Shown: in pieces, positions 35,665-44,484 of the stretch | Position numbering within the stretch: the first letter of the stretch is position 1 | Layout of the letters: each line of letters starts with the position of its first letter | Origin: JAKPUX01 sp964436305 | Lineage (GTDB): Bacteria; Zhuqueibacterota; Zhuqueibacteria; Residuimicrobiales; Residuimicrobiaceae | Length of the DNA: 64,000 nucleotides | NCBI GenBank assembly: GCA_964436305.1 | Contig: CAYTCI010000006.1 | Coordinates: 1 to 64,000, forward strand | Direction: 5' to 3' | Position numbers and translations under genes: made by a program | Notes under the pieces: model-generated | What the model was told of the DNA's origin: nothing | Database searches by the model: none | Seen by the model: the letters and a program-made list of their open reading frames with translations, nothing else

Positions 35665-37770
35665 TCATCCCACCCAGGCCAGCCCGAAGCGTTCCTGATA
35701 TTTACGCAAAAAGAAGTGCCGGGCACCCAGGCTCTCCTCGCCGAGCAGCTGGGGATCCTCCGCTACCAGGCGGAAGGCCTCGTCGCGCGCGCGGTGCAAC
35801 AGCTGCACATCCCGGCTGGGATCGGCCAGCTGCAACTCCGGCAATCCGTGCTGCCGCGTGCCGAAAAACTCGCCCGGTCCGCGCAGCTGCAGGTCGACCT
35901 CGGCGATGCGGAAACCGTCGGTGGTGGCGACCAGGGTATTCAGCCGGGTGCGCGCCTCTTCGCTCACCGCCCCGTAGCTGATCAAAATACAGAAGGACTG
36001 CCGCGGGCCCCGGCCGACGCGCCCGCGCAGCTGGTGCAGCTGGGTCAGACCGAAGCGTTCGGCGTGCTCGATCACCATGATCGAGGCGTTGGGCACATCG
36101 ACACCGACCTCGATGACCGTGGTGCTGACCAGGATCTGGAGCTCGTGGCGCTTGAAAGCCGCCATCACCTGCTCTTTCTCGGCGGGCTTCATGCGGCCAT
36201 GCAGCAGACCGAGGCGATACTCCTTGAAAAAGGTCTCGCTCATCACCCGGAAACTCTCAACGGCCGCCTTGAGGTCCGATTTTTCCGACTCCTCGACCAG
36301 GGGGAAGACGATATAGGCCTGCGCCCCTTCGGCGACCTTGCTGCGCAGAAACTGATAGACCCGGCTGCGCCGCTGCTCCTCCCGCCAGAAGGTCCGGATC
36401 GGCTTGCGGTTGGCCGGCAGCTCGTCGATGATCGAGACGTCGAGGTCGCCATAGACGGTCATCGTCAGGGTGCGCGGGATCGGCGTGGCGGTCATCACCA
36501 GCACGTCAGGATTGAGTCCCTTGTCGCGCAGGGTGGCCCGCTGCATCACGCCGAAACGGTGCTGCTCATCGATCACCACCAGGCCGAGCTGATGAAAATC
36601 GACCGCCTCCTGGATCAGGGCGTGGGTGCCGACGATGATCCCCGCCTGCCCCGTGGCGATCCGTTCGAGGATCTGCTCGCGCTCGCCGCGGCCCTGCCCG
36701 CCAACCAGCAGCTCGACTCCGACGCCCAGACTCTCGAGCAGGGTGTGGAGGGTGAGATAATGCTGCTCGGCGAGGATCTCTGTGGGGGCCATCAGCGCCG
36801 CCTGGTAGCCGTTCTCGACCGCGATCAGCATGGCGATCAGGGCGACCACGGTCTTGCCCGATCCCACATCGCCTTGCAGCAGCCGGTTCATCGGCCGGGC
36901 GCTCTTCATATCGGCGCGGATCTCGCGCAGCACCCGTTTCTGCGCGCCGGTGAGCTCGAAAGGAAGCGACGCCACCAGACGCCGCGTGAGCTCGCCGACC
37001 GACTCGAAGCGGATGCCACCGGTGCTCTCCTGCTGATGGTGGCGGCGCAGGGCCACCAGCAACTCCATGAAAAAGAGCTCATCGAATTTAAGCCGCATCT
37101 GCGCCGCCTGCAGGCTGGCAAAATCGGCCGGGAAATGGATCGCCGTCAGCGCCTGACGCAGCGGCACCATCCCCAGCCGCACCACCAGTGCCTCGGGGAT
37201 GCTCTCCCGGATCTGCTCGCCATAGCTTTTAAGCACGCCGTGGATGATACGGCGGAAGCCGCGGCTGTCAAATCCCGCCTCCCCCAGCGCCTCGCTGGAG
37301 GGATAGAGCGGGATGATCTTGCCGGTATGCACCATCTCACCGTCGCCGCTCATGCCCAGGCGGTCGAATTCGGGATGGGTCATTTGCAGATTCCTGAAAA
37401 AACCCACCTTGCCGCTCAGGGCCAGCCACTCGCCCGGCTTGAACATCTTGTACCAAAAGGTGAGGCGCGAAAACCAGATGCAGTGAAGAAATCCGGTGCC
37501 GTCGCCCACCAGCAGGACAAACCGGCTGCGCCGCCCCTTCTGCACACTGAACTGCATCACCTTGGCGACGACCGTGACCTCCTGGTCCGGCTTGAGCCGG
37601 TTGATCGGCGTCACCGTCGAGCGATCGAGGTACCGGCGCGGAAAATAGTACAACAGATCGCCAATGCTGTAAACGCCGGCATTCTGCAGCGCTTCCGCCC
37701 GCTTGGGACCGATGCCGGCGGCGCGATCGACCGGCCACTCGAGGGCGGTTTTGGCGGGCGTGCTCACCAT
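35665..37770 (-). CDS. recG: ATP-dependent DNA helicase RecG
   Basis: The 701-residue enzyme starts at the ATG at 37770. An N-terminal wedge/OB domain is followed by helicase motifs: Walker A G-D-V-G-S-G-K-T, motif II D-E-Q-H-R-F-G-V, T-A-T-P-I-P-R-T, and motif VI Q-L-R-G-R-V-G-R-G. RecG regresses stalled replication forks and migrates Holliday junctions. The length is normal and all motifs are intact. It is cotranscribed with the DUF4139 gene 27 nt upstream. Confidence 0.98.
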   Translation of the reverse strand: MVSTPAKTALEWPVDRAAGIGPKRAEALQNAGVYSIGDLLYYFPRRYLDRSTVTPINRLKPDQEVTVVAKVMQFSVQKGRRSRFVLLVGDGTGFLHCIWFSRLTFWYKMFKPGEWLALSGKVGFFRNLQMTHPEFDRLGMSGDGEMVHTGKIIPLYPSSEALGEAGFDSRGFRRIIHGVLKSYGEQIRESIPEALVVRLGMVPLRQALTAIHFPADFASLQAAQMRLKFDELFFMELLVALRRHHQQESTGGIRFESVGELTRRLVASLPFELTGAQKRVLREIRADMKSARPMNRLLQGDVGSGKTVVALIAMLIAVENGYQAALMAPTEILAEQHYLTLHTLLESLGVGVELLVGGQGRGEREQILERIATGQAGIIVGTHALIQEAVDFHQLGLVVIDEQHRFGVMQRATLRDKGLNPDVLVMTATPIPRTLTMTVYGDLDVSIIDELPANRKPIRTFWREEQRRSRVYQFLRSKVAEGAQAYIVFPLVEESEKSDLKAAVESFRVMSETFFKEYRLGLLHGRMKPAEKEQVMAAFKRHELQILVSTTVIEVGVDVPNASIMVIEHAERFGLTQLHQLRGRVGRGPRQSFCILISYGAVSEEARTRLNTLVATTDGFRIAEVDLQLRGPGEFFGTRQHGLPELQLADPSRDVQLLHRARDEAFRLVAEDPQLLGEESLGARHFFLRKYQERFGLAWVG

Positions 37771-37797
37771 GGCACCTTCAGCCGGCTCTGCGTTGCG

Positions 37798-39147
37798 TCA
37801 CTTGTAGAGCACGGTGTATTCGAAAGTGCTCTCCTGATCCGCCGGCACGCGCAGCTGGAACTCCGCCTTGGCCGCTTCCTTGACCACGACCGTCGGGGTC
37901 TCGCCGATGAAACTCCAGTCGCCGGAAAAATGCTCGACCACATTGATCGTCACCGCTTCGCTCTTGTGATTACGCAGCTTGATCTGCACCGTCTCCTGGC
38001 GCGAGGTGTTCGAGATCTCGCGGACATCCCTGACCACCCGCTCGCCGACGATATCAAAAGCATTGCCGAGGCGCAGGCGCACCTTCTCATCCTTGGGGGT
38101 ATGGTCGAGACGATCCTCGCCGATGAACTCCTGGGCGCCATCCACATCCTGCTTGTAGACGCGCACCTTGCCCTTGGGCAGCGGCATGCCCAGGCCATTG
38201 GCCTGGCTGTTCTTGAATTCCAGCGAAACCCGCACCTTGCCGCCGTCCATCGCACCATCATAGGTGTAGAGCTTGCTCACCCCGGCGCGGGCGGCGGGAA
38301 AGAGCGCAAGCTGCTTGATCTGCCGATCCCTGAGGGTGGCCGGCCGCTGCAGGGTATAGAGATGGTATTCGAAAAGGGCCTTTTCCTCAAACTGGGAATC
38401 CATGGCCATCATCGCCTCCGCGCGATAGAGGGCGCGTACCGGCTTCTCCTCGCTGACGCGGTTGACATCGCCGGCGATCAGCTTGATCCGGGCGTTTTCG
38501 AAGGTGGCGCCCGACTGGTTGTCGATCGAAACCCAGCCGTTCATCTGCGCCGAGCTCTCGCCGGCATCCAGTACGGCCACGTACTCGGCATGCCAGCTCA
38601 ACCCGCCGGTCAGATAGCTGATCTCCGCATCGTGATCACCCGCTTTGGCGCAATCCAGCTGCCAGACCAGGGTCGGGCGCGTGCGCAGCCCGGCGGGCAG
38701 GGAGGGAAATTCGATGCTCTGCAATTTGGCCGCCTTGAGCGCCTGCACCTTGCCGGCGGCGTCGAGAAGAACCACATCGCCATCCTGGGCGCTCATCAGG
38801 GTTCCGCTGTGCACCGCGCCGTTTTCGGCGGTCACGATCACCTGCTCATCAATATACTTTTGCAGCAGCCGCTCGGTTCCCACCAAATCGAATTCATAAT
38901 CCTGTTCCAGCAGGGTGATGCCGGCGGCGTCATCGACCGCGTGAAAATGGACCGAAGTGGCATCGATCTGGGCGGTGACCCCGCTGAAGGCATAGTCCTG
39001 CACCCCCTTGACCAGCTTGAGCGTCCGCGTTTCGCGGATCAACGCCAGGTCCTCGTTATAGACCGTGACGGCTATTTTGGGTTCTGCCGCCAGCGCCAGC
39101 AAGGGCAGCAGGACGAACAGAGAGATCAGCCAGACTGGGTGTTCCAT
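37798..39147 (-). CDS. DUF4139 exported protein
   Basis: The 449-residue protein starts at the ATG at 39147, with GAGGAGG 5 nt upstream, and has a clear signal peptide (cleavage near A-L-A-A-E). The DUF4139 region spans about residues 165-449 with Y-L-T-G-G-L-S-W-H-A-E-Y-V. It includes segments such as V-S-I-D-N-Q-S-G-A-T-F-E-N-A and the C-terminal beta-rich part rich in N-T-S-R-Q-E-T-V-type strands. Family members are periplasmic or surface beta-sandwich proteins of unknown function. It lies between valS and recG in the same direction. Confidence 0.85.
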   Translation of the reverse strand: MEHPVWLISLFVLLPLLALAAEPKIAVTVYNEDLALIRETRTLKLVKGVQDYAFSGVTAQIDATSVHFHAVDDAAGITLLEQDYEFDLVGTERLLQKYIDEQVIVTAENGAVHSGTLMSAQDGDVVLLDAAGKVQALKAAKLQSIEFPSLPAGLRTRPTLVWQLDCAKAGDHDAEISYLTGGLSWHAEYVAVLDAGESSAQMNGWVSIDNQSGATFENARIKLIAGDVNRVSEEKPVRALYRAEAMMAMDSQFEEKALFEYHLYTLQRPATLRDRQIKQLALFPAARAGVSKLYTYDGAMDGGKVRVSLEFKNSQANGLGMPLPKGKVRVYKQDVDGAQEFIGEDRLDHTPKDEKVRLRLGNAFDIVGERVVRDVREISNTSRQETVQIKLRNHKSEAVTINVVEHFSGDWSFIGETPTVVVKEAAKAEFQLRVPADQESTFEYTVLYK

Positions 39148-39200
39148 GGGATCCTCCTCATGATGGGGCGCCGGAAATCACGCCGCTTCCCCCGACCCGC

Positions 39201-41945
39201 CTATTCGCCGGCGAGGCTCTGCAGGCTCACCCGCAGCTTTTCGAGGGTTTGGGTGAAATCGCTGCGCTTCTTCTCTTCCTTCTCGATCACCTCCCGGGGC
39301 GCCCGGGCGATGAAATCGCGATTCATCAGCTTTTGCGTCAGACCGACGACCTGGGCCTCCAGGCGGGTAATCTCCTTTTCCAGCCGTTTTTTCTCCACCG
39401 TCACATCGATCAGGTCGGCGAGCGGGACGAGAATCTCCACCCCCTGGACGACGGCGCTCGCGGAGGCAGCCGGCCGAGATTGATTGCAGCGGATCAGACC
39501 GACGCGCGCCAGCTTGTGCAAGTAGGCATCATTGCGAGCGATGAGGTCGAGGGCAGCCTGGTCGCTGCTGTTGAGGATCAGATCGGCCTCGCGGGCCGGC
39601 GGGATGTTCATCTCGCCGCGGATGTTGCGGACGGCACCGATCACCTGCTGCATCAGCGCCATCTCCGCCTCCGCCCCGGCATCGAGGCGGCCGGGATCGG
39701 CCTCGGGATACGGCTGCAGCATGATCGAGCGCACGGCAGCCGCCTGCTGATAGAGTTCAGGCAGATTCTGCCAGATCTCCTCGGTGATAAAGGGCATAAA
39801 GGGATGCAGCATGCGCACGCTGTTTTCGAGCACATAGGCCGCCAGCGAGCGCGCCACCCGCCGCCCCTCGGGATCGGCCGCGTCGTACAGGCGTTTTTTG
39901 ATCAACTCGAGATACCAGTCGCAGTATTCACCCCAGATGAAATCATAGACGGCGCGGGTGGCATCATTGAAGCGGAATTCCTGCAGCGACTTGTCCACCT
40001 CAGCCAGGGCCCGGTTGAGGCGGCTGAGGATCCAGCGATCGGCCAGCTCGAGGCGTTCGCCCGTGATCTCCGCGAGGGGCAGCAGGGGTTCCTCCTCCTC
40101 AAGATTCATCAGCACGAAGCGAGCCGCGTTCCAGAGCTTGTTGGAGAACTTTTGCCCCATCTCGACCAGGGTGTGATCGAAGCGTACGTCGCCGCCGAGC
40201 GGTGTCAGGTAGACCATGGTCAGGCGGATGGCATCGGCGCCATAGGCGGGCACACCGTTCTTGTAGTTGGCGTTGGTTTTGCCGAACTCGCCGACCTCGG
40301 CCTGGCCGGCGCCGCGGATGAGCCAGAGCGGATCGGGCGAATTGCCGAGGGATTTGGACATTTTGCGGCCATCGAGATCGCGGATCATGCCATTGAAATA
40401 GACCTCGCTGAAAGGGATCTCGCCCATGAACTCGAGCGAGGCCATGATCATCCGCGCCACCCAGAAAAAGATGATATCCGGACCTGTCACCAGGGTGTCG
40501 GTCGGGAAGAATTTGGCGAGATCCGCCGTGCGGGCCGGCCAGCCGAGGGTGCTGAAGGGCCACAACCACGAGCTGAACCAGGTATCGAGCACATCCTCGT
40601 CTTGCCGCAGCGTCGTGCTGCCGCATTCGGAGCAGACCGTCGGCGTCTCGCGGCGCACCAGGGTATGACCGTTTTCGCAATACCAGACCGGCACGCGATG
40701 GCCCCACCAGATCTGCCGGCTGATGCACCAGTCGCGGATATTGGTCATCCAGTGAAAGTAGGTCTCCTCCCAATGGCGGGGATAAAAACGGACACGGCCC
40801 GAGCGCACCGCTTCCAGAGCGGGCGCGGCGAGCGGCGCCATGCGCACATACCATTGCTCCGAGAGGTAGGGTTCGATCACATCGCCAGAGCGGTAGCAGT
40901 GCGGCACCGGGATGCTCTTTTTGATCTCACCACGCAACAGGCCCTGCTCTTGCAGATCAGCGAGGATCTTTTTGCGCGCCTCGAACCGGTCGAGTCCGGC
41001 ATAGGCGCCCGCCTCGGCGCTCATCTTGCCGTCCGGTCCGATCACCGCCACGAGCGCCAGGCCGTGGCGCTGGCCGACCTCAAAGTCGTTGAAATCGTGC
41101 GCCGGCGTGATCTTGACCGCTCCGCTGCCGAAGGCGGGGTCGGCATGTTCATCGGCGACGATCGGGATCGCCCGCCCGGTCAGCGGCAGTAGCACCTGCT
41201 TGCCGATAAGCTGCAAATAGCGCTCGTCGGCGGGGTTGACGGCCACCGCCGTATCGCCCAGCATGGTCTCGGGGCGGGTGGTGGCGACGATGATCTCGCC
41301 GCCGCCTTCCTGCAGCAGATAGGCGATATTCCACAGCCGGCCCTCCTCCTCGATCGAATTGACCTCCTCATCGGCCAGGGCGGTATGACAGCTCGGGCAC
41401 CAGTTGATCAGGCGATTGCCCTTGTAGATCAGCCCCTTCTCATAGAGGCTGACGAAGACCTCGCGTACCGCCGCACTCAGCCCCTCGTCCATGGTGAACG
41501 ACTCGCGCTCCCAGTCGCAGGCGGCGCCGAGCTTGCGCAGCTGCTGAAAGATGATGCCGCCGAATTTTTCGCGCCACTCCCAGACCCGCTCGAGAAACTT
41601 GTCCCTGCCGAGGGTATGGCGGCTCTCGCCCTCCTGGCGCAGGGCGGCTTCGACCTTGTTCTGGGTGGCGATGCCGGCATGATCGGTGCCGGGCATCCAC
41701 AGGGTCTCATACCCCTGCATCTTTTTCCAGCGGACGAGCAGATCCTGGATGGTGTTGTTGAGGATATGCCCCATCGTCAACATGCCGGTCACATTGGGCG
41801 GCGGGATCATGATGGTGTAGGTCGGCCGGGGGGAAGCGGCATCGGCATGGAAGAGATGATGCTCCTCCCACCAGGCGTACCAGCGGTCCTCAACCAGGGT
41901 AGGATCATAGACTTTTTCGAGTTCGCGAGGGCTCATCGAGACCAC
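39201..41945 (-). CDS. valS: Valyl-tRNA synthetase
   Basis: The protein has 914 residues from a GTG at 41945, which has GAAAGG 4 nt upstream; an ATG three codons later lacks good spacing. Class Ia motifs are P-P-P-N-V-T-G-x-L-x-M-G-H-I (HIGH) and G-R-K-M-S-K-S (KMSKS). The CP1 editing domain lies between them, and a zinc-type C-S-E-C-G element is visible. A C-terminal coiled coil (about 850-914) completes the normal ValRS layout. It lies 11 nt after the cNMP-binding gene, so its transcription is probably tied to the K+ channel operon. Confidence 0.98.
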   Translation of the reverse strand: MVSMSPRELEKVYDPTLVEDRWYAWWEEHHLFHADAASPRPTYTIMIPPPNVTGMLTMGHILNNTIQDLLVRWKKMQGYETLWMPGTDHAGIATQNKVEAALRQEGESRHTLGRDKFLERVWEWREKFGGIIFQQLRKLGAACDWERESFTMDEGLSAAVREVFVSLYEKGLIYKGNRLINWCPSCHTALADEEVNSIEEEGRLWNIAYLLQEGGGEIIVATTRPETMLGDTAVAVNPADERYLQLIGKQVLLPLTGRAIPIVADEHADPAFGSGAVKITPAHDFNDFEVGQRHGLALVAVIGPDGKMSAEAGAYAGLDRFEARKKILADLQEQGLLRGEIKKSIPVPHCYRSGDVIEPYLSEQWYVRMAPLAAPALEAVRSGRVRFYPRHWEETYFHWMTNIRDWCISRQIWWGHRVPVWYCENGHTLVRRETPTVCSECGSTTLRQDEDVLDTWFSSWLWPFSTLGWPARTADLAKFFPTDTLVTGPDIIFFWVARMIMASLEFMGEIPFSEVYFNGMIRDLDGRKMSKSLGNSPDPLWLIRGAGQAEVGEFGKTNANYKNGVPAYGADAIRLTMVYLTPLGGDVRFDHTLVEMGQKFSNKLWNAARFVLMNLEEEEPLLPLAEITGERLELADRWILSRLNRALAEVDKSLQEFRFNDATRAVYDFIWGEYCDWYLELIKKRLYDAADPEGRRVARSLAAYVLENSVRMLHPFMPFITEEIWQNLPELYQQAAAVRSIMLQPYPEADPGRLDAGAEAEMALMQQVIGAVRNIRGEMNIPPAREADLILNSSDQAALDLIARNDAYLHKLARVGLIRCNQSRPAASASAVVQGVEILVPLADLIDVTVEKKRLEKEITRLEAQVVGLTQKLMNRDFIARAPREVIEKEEKKRSDFTQTLEKLRVSLQSLAGE

Positions 41946-41956
41946 AATACCTTTCT

Positions 41957-42466
41957 TTAACTTTGCAGGGCAAGACTGAATGCGGTGGTGAGTTTCAATA
42001 CATCCTGGTTGGTCCGCTCGAGATGGACCACCAGGGTTTTGGCGATGTTGAGCAGCACCCGGTAGCCGAGTGCGGTATCCGATTCGCAGAGCCGGGTGAA
42101 GGCATCACGGTGGAGGACGCCGATGCGGCATTCGGCCACGGCCTGGACGGTGGCAGTGCGGAGGCTGTCGGCCTTGAGCAGGGCCATCTCGCCGAAATAG
42201 GGCGCCTGATCGGCGCGCAAGGCCACCAGCGATTTCTCACGGGCATCCAGTCCTCCGTGACCCAGGTTGAGGGTGAGGCTCTTGCGCACCTCAACCCGGC
42301 CGTTCAGGAGCAAAAAGAGCGCATCACCGATCTCCCCCTCCCGGATGATCGACTCGCCGGCGGCAACCTGCTGTTCACCGACGATGGCGAGGATCTTGTC
42401 GACCTGCTCCGCCGTGAGTCCGGCGAAGATGGGGAAAACGGCCAATTCCTGACGAGTGATCGCCAC
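41957..42466 (-). CDS. Stand-alone cyclic-nucleotide-binding domain protein
   Basis: The 169-residue protein starts at a GTG at 42466, behind a perfect AGGAGGG. A single CNBD fills residues about 10-130, with the phosphate-binding cassette Y-F-G-E-M-A-L-L-x-x-x-x-L-R-T-A-T-V and I-I-R-E-G-E-I-G-D-A-L-F-L-L. The remaining C-terminal helix has no helix-turn-helix, so this is not a Crp-type regulator. Starting 9 nt after a K+ channel gene that itself lacks a CNBD, it is a good candidate for a ligand-sensing subunit acting in trans. The ligand (cAMP or other) is unknown. Confidence 0.87.
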   Translation of the reverse strand: MAITRQELAVFPIFAGLTAEQVDKILAIVGEQQVAAGESIIREGEIGDALFLLLNGRVEVRKSLTLNLGHGGLDAREKSLVALRADQAPYFGEMALLKADSLRTATVQAVAECRIGVLHRDAFTRLCESDTALGYRVLLNIAKTLVVHLERTNQDVLKLTTAFSLALQS

Positions 42467-42475
42467 GCTTCCCTC

Positions 42476-43666
42476 CTAATGCCGCTCGAGTACGATGGCG
42501 ATGTCCTGTTCGCCGACCGTATAGTCCGGCGACGGCGAAAGGTTGATCTCAAGCCGCGCGGCTTTGCTCAAGCCCTTGCCGGCGTTGGCCAGCTTTTCGC
42601 GGATAAAGCGGTCCACCGCTGAATAGTCATCCGATAGAATGTCGTCAAGCTTGAATCCCTCCTCCTCGTGAAAAAAACCGATGAGGATGGCCTGCTCCTC
42701 GGTGAGGAAATGGGCGCTGGCAGTGGCAAAGCTCTTGCCGACGAGACTGCCGGGCAGCCTGCGCCGGGCGAAACGGACCCCGGCGCTGCCGGTGAAGAGA
42801 CGATCGATCATCTCCGGCACCCCGGGGGAGGTGACATGGGCACCGAGCAGATAGCCGCTGTAACGGTCGCTTACCACGATGCGATCGGCGTTGGCGCGGC
42901 GCAGATGGGCCTCGTTCTGGCTGTCGAGGATGTGGGCGATCACCTTGACCCGCGGCTCGATTGCCTTGACCGAAAGGGTGGCGAGGATGGTGTGTTCATC
43001 CGATTTGGGGCGCTGCGGTGCGGATTCGTCCGGGATGATCAGGGCGGCGTGCGCGGTCGCGATCGAGGCGCGATGCAGCACCTCTTCATCGGTGCAGTCG
43101 CCGCTGACAAATTTTATATGCAGGTCCGGATAGCGGCCAATGATCGCTTCGGCCTGGTCGGGATCGAGCTGGCTGATCAGGACCAGGGCGCGGTTTTCGC
43201 GGACCATCCCTTCGCGGATAGAGCTGATGATCTCCAGCCCGGCCGCATTCCAGCCCAGCAAGGCGATGTGATTCTTCAGGTTCACTTTTTTCAGGCCCTT
43301 GCCCTCTTTGAGGCGGTTGGTGAGGACCCTGGTGGAGACGGCCGCGGTGAAGAGCGAGAGTACGCCCATGCCGGAGAGCATCACGAAGGCGCCAAGGATA
43401 CGGCCAAGGGTGCTCTGCGGGACGATATCGCCATAACCGACGGTAGTCATGGTGACGATGGCCCACCACATCGCCGAGGTCATACGCGCGAATTGCGGGT
43501 TGCCGCTGCGCTCGAGAAAGGAGACGGCGATGGCAGCGATAAAGACCAGCAGGATGACGGCCGCAAGCGTCTTGACCAGTTCATCATGACGGATCCGATA
43601 CTGCAGGCGCCGCAGCAAAGGAAAAATCACGCTGCGAAGCTGTAAATATCGAAATAATTTGACCAT
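42476..43666 (-). CDS. Two-TM potassium channel with RCK (TrkA-N) domain
   Basis: The 396-residue channel starts at the ATG at 43666. A first helix (about 40-55) and pore helix lead to the selectivity filter T-V-G-Y-G-D. A second helix follows, then a cytoplasmic RCK/TrkA-N domain with an altered G-W-N-A-A-G nucleotide loop and S-G-D-C-T-D-E-E-V-L. A further C-terminal domain completes it. It would form tetrameric K+ channels gated by ligand binding to the RCK ring. The predicted promoter puts transcription start at or one base before the ATG, implying a leaderless mRNA. A CNBD gene follows immediately. Confidence 0.92.
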   Translation of the reverse strand: MVKLFRYLQLRSVIFPLLRRLQYRIRHDELVKTLAAVILLVFIAAIAVSFLERSGNPQFARMTSAMWWAIVTMTTVGYGDIVPQSTLGRILGAFVMLSGMGVLSLFTAAVSTRVLTNRLKEGKGLKKVNLKNHIALLGWNAAGLEIISSIREGMVRENRALVLISQLDPDQAEAIIGRYPDLHIKFVSGDCTDEEVLHRASIATAHAALIIPDESAPQRPKSDEHTILATLSVKAIEPRVKVIAHILDSQNEAHLRRANADRIVVSDRYSGYLLGAHVTSPGVPEMIDRLFTGSAGVRFARRRLPGSLVGKSFATASAHFLTEEQAILIGFFHEEEGFKLDDILSDDYSAVDRFIREKLANAGKGLSKAARLEINLSPSPDYTVGEQDIAIVLERH

Positions 43667-43673
43667 AACTGAC

Positions 43674-43702
43674 AATATAGTCAATTAGCCATAAATAGTC
43701 AA
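43674..43702 (-). promoter_or_regulatory. Promoter of the K+ channel operon, predicted leaderless
   Basis: Minus-strand TTGACT (43697-43702), a 17-nt spacer and TATATT (43674-43679). Seven bases separate the -10 box from the ATG, so the transcript is predicted to start at or next to the initiation codon. The octamer TTGACTAT occurs twice here as a direct repeat. Confidence 0.6.
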
Positions 43703-43752
43703 CGCTTTTATCGGTGGAGGGAGGGGAGGTGATGGTGGTCTGGCCGGGGGGA

Positions 43753-43995
43753 TCAGTCAAAGAGGCTGAATTGCAGATCGGAGCGGCTCGCAGCGGAACG
43801 CTTGCTCACCTCGCGGATGCGCTCCTCGAGGGCCATGATGATCTGCATCTGGTCGCCGCTGAGCAGTTTGCAGCCGGTACTCTTTTCGATCTCGAGCAGG
43901 GTATCATCGAGATTGAAGGAGAAGGACTGGAGTTCATCGAGGTTGTCGAACTGCTCCCAGTAGGCGGCCCAGTTGCTGCGATAGGATTTGTTCAT
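43753..43995 (-). CDS. 80-residue protein in lexA operon with C-terminal sliding-clamp motif
   Basis: The start is the ATG at 43995, with AAGGA about 8 nt upstream; the longer open frame is a shadow of the neighbouring gene. I do not recognise the family. The N-terminal third is aromatic (W-A-A-Y-W-E-Q-F), the middle is acidic and Leu-rich, then an amphipathic helix (about 47-67). The protein ends Q75-F-S-L-F79-D80, which fits the bacterial DnaN-binding pentapeptide (Q-L-S/D-L-F, generally Q-x-x-L-F). Such motifs at the extreme C-terminus occur in translesion polymerases and other clamp clients. It is third in the lexA operon, so DNA-damage-induced interaction with the clamp is inferred. Confidence 0.75.
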   Translation of the reverse strand: MNKSYRSNWAAYWEQFDNLDELQSFSFNLDDTLLEIEKSTGCKLLSGDQMQIIMALEERIREVSKRSAASRSDLQFSLFD

Positions 43996-44032
43996 AGCCG
44001 GATTCCTTGCTCTGGTCGGTGGTTGCTTGTTC

Positions 44033-44476
44033 TCAGGCCGCGGCGGAGGTGGCGTCCGGCGTGAGGGGCTGGAGGAGGCTTCCCGGCGGCAGCAGCAGAT
44101 CGCTCTCCATCTGGAAGCCAAAGCGCAGCCGCACCAGGGCGACGGCAGCATGCAGCAGGGAGAGCCAGGCATGGAGGTTGCGCCGCCAGCGGCGGTAATC
44201 GGCGCTGTCGAGCACGCCCTCGAGGTAGCGTCCGTAAATATCGTCATCAACCTCGGCGCGCAGGGCATCGAGTTTTTCCCGGACCGCCGGTTCATGGAGG
44301 GCGAGAAACGCCATCACCTCGGAGGCGGTGAGATGATGCTCCTCCTCGAGCCGGGCGAACCATTTGCCGGCGCGCCGGCTGGCTGCGCTCATCACCAGAG
44401 CGGGATCGGAAATCTCCGGGCGAGGGCGCACCGGCTGGAGGATGTGCGGGGTGTTAAGCAGGGTTTGCATTGGCAT
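44033..44476 (-). CDS. Unrecognised helical protein in lexA operon
   Basis: The 147-residue protein starts at the ATG at 44476 (AAAGG 4 nt upstream), 8 nt after the lexA stop; an in-frame ATG two codons later is possible. I do not recognise it. After a Pro-rich N-terminus it is predicted mostly helical, with an E-E-E-H-H-L-T-A-S-E-V segment, an acidic V-D-D-D-I-Y-G-R-Y stretch and a Trp/Leu-rich helix (W-L-S-L-L-H-A-A-V-A-L-V). The C-terminal 25 residues look disordered. There is no signal peptide or known catalytic motif. The context suggests SOS-controlled expression with LexA. Confidence 0.7.
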   Translation of the reverse strand: MPMQTLLNTPHILQPVRPRPEISDPALVMSAASRRAGKWFARLEEEHHLTASEVMAFLALHEPAVREKLDALRAEVDDDIYGRYLEGVLDSADYRRWRRNLHAWLSLLHAAVALVRLRFGFQMESDLLLPPGSLLQPLTPDATSAAA

Positions 44477-44484
44477 TCTGCCTT

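Noticed and set aside
37441..37453. LexA-box-like sequence GAACATCTTGTAC
   Set aside because: Inside recG coding sequence, one base longer than the boxes at lexA, and not near a promoter; taken as chance.
35716..39483. A 1,255-codon open frame on the plus strand
   Set aside because: It runs antisense through recG, the DUF4139 gene and into valS. Its composition is that of the complement of GC-rich coding sequence and it shows no domain.
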